Positions 56,092 to 64,000 of a DNA stretch of 64,000 bases are shown here, piece by piece. A model generated the notes under the pieces. The model was given only the letters and a program-made list of their open reading frames with translations, was not told where the DNA came from and ran no database searches. This DNA comes from Microplitis mediator (taxonomy: Eukaryota > Arthropoda > Insecta > Hymenoptera > Braconidae), in contig NC_079977.1 of NCBI RefSeq assembly GCF_029852145.1, positions 5,107,879 through 5,171,878 on the forward strand, read 5' to 3'. The position numbers and the translations under genes are program-made. How positions within the stretch are numbered: position 1 is the first letter of the stretch; every line of letters begins with the position of its first letter.

Positions 56092-58047
56092 GTACTTTGT
56101 AATTACTTAACAATATATACCGCAACAATGAACACGATTGGTTGTAAAACTCGTGATTTTATTTGTTTTCGAGGAAAAATCAAAAAATTCACTACTTTTC
56201 TTTTACTGGAATTCAATAAATTATGTATTCCTCTTTCCTACTTGTTCATAAACTATCTGCTCTTTCTCTTGCGTAATTATTTAATTACCTCGTGCTAATT
56301 TAATACCTTAGAGCTGCGTGAGAATTTGTCGAAATATAACAACAGTTTTAATTATCTATTCTCACTATTCTTCATTCCCTCTAGTGAATATATTTCCTTT
56401 CTTCCTGTCATTCCCGCATAAATGTTTTAAAAATACTGTGGGAAAGTCAAGGCTTCTAGCACATTTCTTGCAATTTGTAGAAAAAAAAAAAAAAACATTG
56501 TTTTTCATTAAGCATTTCTATGTAATTTTTTTTTGAGTTTTAATTCTGTGGGAATTATTTATCAGTTTTAAATAATTCTATTTTTTTAGCGAGTTATGAA
56601 TAAATTAACTTTTATACATTTTTATAGAAAATACTGAAATACTTCTCTATACAAAAAAATTATTTATGAATTTAGCCTCTAGTATACGATGGTATAGCAT
56701 AAATTTTTTTTTTTTCGATACTTGACCAAATGTATGAATTATAGATTTTTAATTCAAAATTAAAAAAAAAAAAAAGTTGCATGACAGAAAAAATGTTTGT
56801 GCTTTACCATAAGGCTTATAGTTTCCTTGTTTGATGGATTTGAAGGCTTAAAAAGATATTGGATCTATAAAAGATTTTGGAAAAAGTTTCAAGTCAAAAA
56901 TTTTCATTATTTCTGTATTTTCTTGAATTTGATGACTTCACAGGGTAAACTTCAGTAAAATACGCGTAGCGGGATCCAATCTATAAATAAATACACTATT
57001 TTTATCATATTAGTCTTGCAAAATATTTTTGAAATAGCCTAAAATTCAATATTGCTCTAAATTTATCGAAAATTCCGTATTTCTTTGAATTTCAAGGTTT
57101 GACAGGGCAAAATATAATGAAATGCCCTCAGCGGAACTTAATCCATAACGAAATACAAGTTTTTTATTATGTTTACCCTACAAAAAAATTTTGAAAAAGA
57201 TTGAATTTCAAAATTACCTCGAATTGCTCGGAAATTCCGTATTACCTTGAATTTTCAGACGTAAAAATGCGAGTAATAACTCAGTACTTTCAGTAGAACT
57301 CAATCTATAAAAAAAATACATGATCTTTATTATTTTAGCCCTACACAAATTTTTTAAAAGTTCAAAATTCAAAAATGCCCTAAAATACTCATAAATTCCG
57401 TATTTTTTCAAATTTCAAGGCTCGGAAGGGCAAAGTCTAATGAAATACCCTCAGCAGAACCCAATCTTTAAAAAAACACAAGTTCTTTTTCATATAAGCC
57501 CTACACAAATTTTTGAAAAGTTCAAAATTGCCCTGGATTACTCATATATTCCGTATTCCTTTAAATTTCAAGGCTTGGAAGGGCACAATATAATAAAATA
57601 CTCTCAGCAGAATCGAACCTATGAAGAAATATTCCTTCTTTATCATAGAAGTCTTACAAAAAGTTCAAAATTCAAAATTAATCCGTTGCTTATAAATTCC
57701 GTATTTCCTCAAATTTCAAGGCTTCAAATGGCGCAATATCATAAAATACACTCAGTAATACCGAATTTATGAAAAAATATTCTTCCTTTATCATTTGAAC
57801 CCTACAGAAAATTTTTGAAAAATTCAAAATTCAAAATTAATTCGAATCACTCATAAATTCCGTACTTCCTTAAATTTCACAGCTTAAAAACTCAAATTAT
57901 AACATAGTATATCCAAAATATACAGTAATAGGACGTTTGAAAAATTTTACCGGCATCCCTATCTTTAAATGACGTTCTATAATTAATACACATATATATT
58001 TTTATATAATACTAACCTAGATGATAACAGTAAAAAACAATTTTCAG
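56092..58047 (+). other. tutl: Intron of turtle
   Basis: GTACTTTG opens and CAATTTTCAG closes the intron. Chance open frames lie at 56102-56536. A tandem array occupies about 56870-57930. 57935-58040 is plain AT-rich sequence. Confidence 0.6.
56870..57930. repeat. Diverged tandem array of ~150-160-bp units
   Basis: The phrase AATTCCGTATTTCTTTGAAT and TTTCAAGGCTTGGAAGGGC recurs about every 146-161 bases (near 56930, 57076, 57237, 57398, 57551, 57698 and 57859). Each unit also carries CCCTACACAAATTTTTGAAA and CTCAGCAGAAC-like words. About seven copies, all diverged, in the intron before the first Ig exon. Confidence 0.75.
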
Positions 58048-58181
58048 GCCTCTGTCATCAGGATGCAGTTCATATAACAGCTATTTTGGGTGAAAGTGTT
58101 GTCTTCAATTGTCATGTTGAGTTTCCCGGTGAGCATCCAGTGCCCTATGTTCTCCAATGGGAGAAGAAGGTAGGCGACACG
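58048..58181 (+). CDS. tutl: Turtle first Ig-domain exon (5' half of domain)
   Basis: ATTTTCAG|GC begins the exon in the phase left by 56091, giving G-LCHQDAVHITAILGESVVFN, then CHVEFPGEHPVPYVLQWEKK and VGDT. The pattern is an Ig V-type strand set: hydrophobic B strand ending in Cys (VVFNC) and, 16 residues on, the core Trp (LQW); the partner Cys lies in a later exon. From family knowledge, insect Turtle proteins have closely similar first-Ig wording, so I call it tutl; Turtle is a neuronal surface Ig/FnIII protein acting in axon and dendrite patterning. The exon end is set at ACG|GTACGA (58181) because family members continue KKVG-type residues; an alternative donor AAG|GTAGGC sits 12 bases earlier at 58169. 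If neither is used the frame reads RYRTINLSALYS and stops. Confidence 0.85.
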
Positions 58182-59123
58182 GTACGATATCGGACGATCA
58201 ACCTCTCTGCTCTCTATTCGTGAGTTAAATATCGGGGGTTTCGTTCATTATTATTATTATTATACATCCGCATCTGATATTAATTATTAACTATTAATTA
58301 TTAATTAAATCGAACTATACAATCCTCAATAAAATAACTCAGTAAAATATAGCTAACCAGCGAGTTCATCGTCACAATATAAACTAATAAATAAATCAAT
58401 TGCAAACAATCAGAAGCGAGTGTTGAACGAAACCCCATCAATAAAATTTGTAACGTCGTTGGAATAATGCAATAATTGTGAAGCTCGAATTTTTATTTAT
58501 TTATACTTTATTTAATCGTCATTGATTTTTACTTTATATATTTGTCGACAAATATTTACCACTAGAGCTTCATATTTAGCTTATTTTTATAAATATAGTA
58601 AACAAAAATTTGCGTACGCAAATATTCGCTAAATGGATTATTATTTAATTTGAATTAAATAATTTTGTTTTTTATTTTGAAAAATTATTTTTAATTTGCA
58701 AAGTAGAACAAAGAGGGCAGAGCGCGTCTTTTATCGTTTAGTAAATTTAAATTATTTATCATTTCATATCATTCCTTTTCACTTTTTCTCTTTTTCATAC
58801 TAATAGTAATTTATTATAAAAAACTAATCCGATTACTAAATTTATTTTTTTTGACTCGACAGAATTTTTATAATTTTTTACTGACTCACGTGTTACTTTT
58901 AATTGAGTTAAATTTTTTTACGGTCACTGTCGGGCGTATTCATATTTTTATATTATATTATTATTGCTTCCGGTCTGGTCGTTAAATTTTATCATCTTCA
59001 TTATCAAATCGTTCTATATAATTTTTCTACTGCTAAAATAATTTTTATAAGATAAAAAAAAGTCCAAGTACTTCTATTGTAATTTAATTTTCTATTTATT
59101 AATAAGAAAATATATTTTTTGTG
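58182..59123 (+). other. tutl: Turtle intron, start
   Basis: AT-rich intron sequence with (TTA)n at about 58248-58262. No further exon of the gene is seen up to the window end, so the next Ig exon lies beyond 64000 or I have missed it. Confidence 0.5.
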
Positions 59124-59296
59124 TACAGTTGACTACTGGTCATAAGCCTGTACTTCATAAGCCTCTTCCCCTAAATCGGCAGGTACTGAGTCCAAACAGC
59201 CCCCACTTAACCACTTTTTTGAGTTTCGTAGCAGACATCCCGTTATAAGTCTCCGTTAAAATTCGATAAATTATAAACTAACAAGAGGAACAAAAT

Positions 59297-60200
59297 CAGG
59301 GTGGCCACGAACCGGGAATATCGGGAATTATCAGGGAATTTAATGCAACCGGGAAATATCATGGAAATGTCAGGGAATTTCGAAAAGTATCCGGGAATTA
59401 AATTGTAGCAGTTCAAAATTTAAAAAATTTTCAATTATACACTAGTTATAAAAATTAAGGGATATTAAAAAAATTTCAAATTTTAAAGTGATTTTCAACA
59501 GATTGTAACTCGAAGAAAAATGGTCATACTACAAAAACAAAAAAGGCAAATTGTAGCTTCAAGTGTCTAGTTTTCTGATCTGGTTTCAAAATTTTTTTAT
59601 TATGTGCGGTTCCGAAGTAATCCTAAGAAAACTATCGAAAAAGAAATTTACCAAATTTTTGCTCGTCTTAAAAACGGTCTTCGAGCTTCAATAAATTTTT
59701 TTCGATAATTATGATTGAATTTTGATTGCTCCGGAAACGTGCATAATGAAAAAATTTAAAGACCCAGATCAGAAAACTAGACACTTGAAGCTACAGTTTG
59801 AATTTTTATTTTTATTGTACGACCATTTTCCTTCGAGTTACAAACTGTTGAAAATTACTAAAAAATTTGAAGATTTTTGAATATCCCTTAATTTTTTTGT
59901 AACCAGTGTATTTTGAATTTATTTAAATAATAAAATTTCTTATTAAATATTTTAACTTATACATTTTTAACATCGAATAATCAAAAGTAGGCAATATTAA
60001 TTTATTTTATTGCCATTTTTTCTGGTTTCTCGCATGATTTAATTATCAAATTTAATTATTAAAAATGAAAATATATTAAAAACTTTGAATATCTAAATGA
60101 TACGAATAAAATTTCTAAATCATGGAAAAATGTGAAAAACTTTACTGGAAACCCGGGAAATATCAGGGAATTTTGAAATCATTGCTTTGTGGCCACCCTG
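59297..60200. mobile_element. CAGGGTGGCCAC element (nested, hAT-type ends)
   Basis: CAGGGTGGCCAC and GTGGCCACCCTG are perfect 12-bp ends. Next to them GGGAATATCGGGAATTATCA and GGGAAATATCAGGGAATTTT iterate a GGGAAT(T/A) word on both ends. Such CAGGG(G)TGGCCA tips are found in hAT elements by recall; the 8-bp flank duplication is not clean (ACAAAAT versus AAAATATC). It hosts 59438-59910. Confidence 0.7.
59438..59910. mobile_element. TACACTRGTTA element (innermost of triple nest)
   Basis: TACACTAGTTATAAAAATTA then AGGGATATT pairs with AATATCCCTTAATTTTTTTG then TAACCAGTGTA. Long arms follow: TTGTAACTCGAAGAAAAATG / CATTTTCCTTCGAGTTACAA and AAGTGTCTAGTTTTCTGATC / GATCAGAAAACTAGACACTT. Bounded by TA. 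Confidence 0.75.
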
Positions 60201-60631
60201 AAAATATCAAAATTAATGATAAAAATTTACTATCGATCTTTCGCGGATAATAATTTTATAAATATTATTTATTGTTGATATTTGTAATGATTAATTACAA
60301 TTAAAGCTTCTGTTACAATTTAAAAGTTTTATTGAGCATTACGTTGAGCAATAACAATTATTATTATTATTACTGTAATTAATACCGCTGTCATCATATT
60401 TATTATTTGTGTAAAAAGATAAGTATTTATTTTACCGCTATAAGCATTAGAAAAATCGGGACACTGGTGCATGTGACAAAACGTAAATATGACGTTTAAA
60501 ATGATATAAAATAAACACAGGCTTATAACGAGTAGTCGAGAACAAAACTACGCACGGTAGTGGGTGACTGAAATTTCAAGAAAAATTTCCACTGTCCCCT
60601 AGACCAGGCTTATGACGGGTAGTCGACTGTA

Positions 60632-61431
60632 TAACAATTTAATTGTTATAATTAAAGTTAATTGATTATTAACGATACAATTAAAAAAAAAAAATGAACT
60701 ATGCCTCTGTCTCTCTGGTATCTGGATGGTATTTTGCATGATTTATATTTATTGCTAAAAATTATAATGTCAGCTTATTATTTATTTAAATTAATTGCTT
60801 TTCAGTAGAAATTATTTTAACGCTAAAATTTATTATGGACTCGGGCTACGAATTAACTTTTTTTTTATTTTCAAAGTTATCTTAAAAATTTTTATTTCAC
60901 AATTTTGCTTTATTAAATATATATACATATATATATCAGGCAGAATTTAAAAAAAAATTTAATTGCAGTTATAATTTAGGCAAAATTTTTTTTTTCATTA
61001 CCGCGGGAATAAAATTATAATATTCATATAAATTACAATCGCAGAGAGAAAAAAAATAGTACGAGATTTAATTATTCTTTATATTTTCGCGCATTTAATT
61101 TAGAATAAAAATGTCAAAAAAAAAAAGAACTTATAATTGAGGTTTCGTTTAAAAAAAAGATTATTGGTCATCCACATCGGTTGTTCTTTCAATCTCGTGT
61201 AATTTGCAGATCTAGCCGTTAGTAAGCCGTGCACTTTGAGTATTGGGTAACTAGAGAAGTTTGCTGAGAGAAAACTGTAAAAAGGGTCGGGTTATTGTGG
61301 GTGGTGAACGTGTTGTAAAAGTAATGCTGGGGATAAAATATATATACATTCACGTATATATGTATACATATATATATAGACATCGGGTCAGGGGTTAAAA
61401 GTGGATCGCAGCATCGCGCACATCCGCTTTT

Positions 61432-61498
<67 letters not shown>

Positions 61499-62102
61499 CA
61501 GTTGCAATGGCCACCGGGCAAACACAGGAATGAATTTTATTTGCGCATCGGTGGTTTTTGGTGGTTTGGGTCAAGCATTTGTGGATGAAAGAGGCAGCCC
61601 GCATAAAATTCCGCCGATGTATCTCTTCTAAACGTATCAAAACATATATATGTATATATGTATGACGTTGTATACTGGCTGAGTTTGAGTTAGCTGTTGC
61701 AATTAATTTTCAACGAATATGCCAACTAGACTGTCTAATTGGAGTACTCTATAAAATTAAAAAAAAAAAAATTAAAAAAAAAAAAAAAAAAAAAATACAT
61801 ATGTGGATAGAAAAGCTAAACAAAAGTAATATACATTCTAATATTGGAATCTTTTTACTATCTAAGCTATCAACTGAAGGTCATAAAATGCATTAGTATT
61901 AAAATTTTTCACATAAAATTAAATTCTGTGAGTTTTTATGGTGAAATTATTATTTTTCTTGTCGAATGAGAGAGAATGAAATTTAAAATTTTTAGATGAG
62001 CTGTTAGAGTGGTTAGAGAATGAACGGAAGTAAATAGATGTCAAAAAATAAAGGGTAAATTTCGATTGAGGCTTGAAAAATTTTCAAAATTGATATTAAT
62101 AA
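60632..62102. other. Intron sequence with microsatellites
   Basis: An (AT)n tract of about 30 units is at 61434-61496, poly-A interrupted tracts at 61758-61795, and an ATATAC patch at 61335-61380. 61500-61640 is a less AT-rich patch (GGCCACCGGGCAAACAC) with open frames on both strands which are partly translations of the AT repeat; I do not call a gene. Confidence 0.5.
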
Positions 62103-63072
62103 TACACGGAGAGAAATTTAAATAATTGGAAATATCCCATACCTTTATAGTAATAATTACTTGAAATTATGGGATATAGGCCCATACTCTGGGAAAAGTT
62201 CCCATAACCGTGGGAATAATTCTCATCATTATGGTAACAGTTTCCATATCGCATGGTAATCATTCACCTATAATATATATGAAATATTTCTATAACAACA
62301 TGGTAACCATTACCATGATACTATGGTAAACGTTACCATTTATTGTAGTCATCATTCCCACAATATATGTGAATTATTACTATATATTGTGGTAACGGTT
62401 ACCATACACTGTGATAATGGTTACCATACATGATAGTAATAATGACCATAACATTACAGTAATGGTTATCTACATTATGGTAATAATTACCATAATATTA
62501 TAGTCATAGTTACCATCGATTATGGCAATAATTACCATAATATTACAGTAATGGTTACCCTACATCATGGTAATAATTACCATAATACTGTAGTCATGGT
62601 TACCATACATTATGGCAATATTTACCATAAAATTACAGTAATGGTTACCATACATTATGGTAATAATTACCATAATATTATAGTCATAGTTACCATCGAT
62701 TATGGCAATAATTGCCATAATATTACAGTAATGGTGACCATACATTATAGTAATCATTACCTTACATTATAGTAATAATTACTATAAGATTATGGCAATG
62801 GTTACCATACATTATGGTAATAATTGCCATAATATTATAGTAATGACCACCATTATATATATACTATTACAGGATTAATCGCCATAGTGACATAGTAACG
62901 ATTACCATAATTCCATAGGAACTATTTCCATACCAATAAGAAAGTATACCCATATTTATAAGAATTATTACCATAATATGTATAGGTGCAGTTCCTATAA
63001 TCGGCATTTCAAAAAAACAGTTACCATGCGTCATGGGAACCATTTGTAATTGTTACTATAAATTCTCTCTTC
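62103..63072. mobile_element. GAGAGAAATTTA-ended element filled with GGTAACCAT/TTATGGTAA words
   Basis: TACACGGAGAGAAATTTAAA at the left pairs with TATAAATTCTCTCTTCTC at the right. Between them lies a continuous array of palindromic words such as TATGGTAATAATTACCATAA and ACAGTAATGGTTACCATACA, about 18-36 bases each, with roughly 25 copies in alternating orientation. Open frames on both strands here are translations of the array. Confidence 0.7.
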
Positions 63073-64000
63073 TCTTCTATAGGAGATTAAAAAAATAAGT
63101 GTAAGACAGATTGAGTATGAGAAATACTGCACTGGTGTTATCGATTGCCCGTTAGCCGGTTAACCTGTAGTTGTGTGGCTTAAAAATAGGACGGGAGCAC
63201 CTCTCGCGGCCTCATGTATAAGCTCAGGCCGTGGTTGCGATGACGTTGGAACCGCGTAAACATGAAATACCAGCAAAAAAAAGGAAAAAAAAAACCATAT
63301 ATGCATAAACGAGAAATAGAGTTAGGTAGAGTACAAAAGATTCAATGTGTGAGAGCAAAGTAGCTTGCGAAAGAGCTAAGCGTGACCACACGGACCAAAG
63401 GGTCGTATATGAATATGTATATATATGTATGGACGTTATAAAAAATCTTAGCGGAAGTCTTTAACCGCAGTCGAGTGTGTCAGGGTTGCCGGCTCTCGAT
63501 GACACCCTTCGCGGATATGAAATATATACACCAGCCAATGAGTGGAAAACTTAAGTTGAGAAGTGCATGAGTTGAGGTGAAGAGACGGAAGACTAGAAGC
63601 TACTCGACCTGCTTAGCAGAGTCTAGTATCAACACCGAAACTCGTTATCCCCCTGTTAATTGGCTGAGGTTCTTTATTATTTTATCATTATATAAAATAC
63701 AACTGCTTGAGACACACGCGCTCGAGTGCTAGTGATCGACACTTGCTTTTTTTTTCAGAGTCAATATATTTTTATTTTTCAAGCATTTTTACATAGAAAA
63801 TTTGAAATAAATATACGGAAACTTGCAGCAAAATCAGACATTTTCTGAGACAAAAAATTTTTTCTTGTTTAAAAATCTTTAGTTATGATTAGTATAAAAT
63901 TAGGGTAAGTTGATCTAGACAATTTGAAATTTTCAGTAAAAAAAAATTTGACCTATTTTACCTCAGTCAGATTTTTTCGAATCTCAATAAAATAATTCAG
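63073..64000. other. Unannotated; unique-looking patch 63100-63660
   Basis: The patch is less AT-rich (GATTGCCCGTTAGCCGG, GGGAGCACCTCTCGCGGCC, GACGACACCC-like) and seems single-copy. No open frame of note and no splice pair is convincing. From position it is probably turtle intron. Confidence 0.35.

Larger units (their letters stand above)
59124..60631. mobile_element. pogo/Tigger-like CAGTYGACTAC element (outermost of a triple nest)
   Basis: TACAGTTGACTACTGGTCAT then AAGCCTG at the left pairs with CAGGCTTATGACGGGTAGTC then GACTGTA at the right, a TIR of about 27 bp bounded by TA. A related word GGCTTATAACGAGTAGTCGA recurs at 60521. Ends of the CAGT(C/T)GAC...TTAT type and TA duplications are those of pogo/Tigger elements by recall. 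No transposase is present. It contains 59297-60200. Confidence 0.75.

Noticed and set aside
55963..56298. Second open frame (111 codons) overlapping the turtle exon
   Set aside because: It is a shifted frame across the exon and into the intron past the donor at 56092; the other frame joins cleanly to the Ig exon.
61219..61640. Overlapping open frames with long IYIYIY runs
   Set aside because: They are translations of the (AT)n microsatellite at 61434-61496.
62551..62772. Open frames of HYGNNYHNITV-type repeats on both strands
   Set aside because: They are translations of the GGTAACCAT palindromic array, open on both strands by periodicity alone.
62103..63072. CRISPR-like array
   Set aside because: Units are palindromic, directly adjoining, without unique spacers, and the DNA is eukaryotic.
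1..64000. Integrated polydnavirus or other viral segment
   Set aside because: If the host is a parasitoid wasp this is worth asking, but I see no virus-like genes, direct repeat junctions or intronless gene clusters.

Overview
This is a window of AT-rich animal nuclear DNA (about 70-75% A+T by eye). The only protein-coding gene I recognise is the 5' part of a turtle-type (tutl) immunoglobulin-superfamily gene on the plus strand. Its first Ig exon (58048-58181) reads like the first Ig domain of insect Turtle proteins, so the source is an insect. The wording of that exon and the dense small-transposon content suit a hymenopteran such as a parasitoid wasp, but this is inference. The gene runs off the right edge: only a probable 5' UTR exon (49080-49185), two N-terminal exons (51481-51645 and 55748-56091) and the first Ig exon are here, separated by introns of about 2-4 kb.

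From 1 to about 49 kb I find no recognisable gene. The DNA is upstream or first-intron sequence built from many short non-autonomous transposons, mostly with terminal inverted repeats (TIRs) and often TA at the ends, plus two LINE 3' fragments on the minus strand, tandem arrays, microsatellites and hairpins. A few blocks of higher GC (3541-4154, 22440-22625, 22985-23170, 28861-29055, 38515-38835) stand out and could be promoters or untranslated first exons, perhaps alternative 5' ends of turtle. The best are a CRE/TATA block at 28.9 kb and an exon-like block ending in a consensus donor at 4154.

The most unusual property is the structure of the repeats. At least ten families of TIR or foldback elements are filled with degenerate, inverted iterations of one short word that also occurs in that family's own TIR: GGTGT/ACACC at 1701-2758, AACACA at 36842-37987, AATCGATT at 54942-55501, ATTCGAA at 53454-53907, CATATATG in the CCCGCATG family, GGTAACCATAAT at 62103-63072. 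The elements are heavily nested: one 1.1-kb element at 24761-25895 carries four different insertions, and 59124-60631 is a three-level Russian doll. Two hAT-like elements inside turtle introns keep perfect 8-bp target duplications.

All exon joins, family names and promoter calls are from reading alone; no alignment or database search was run.
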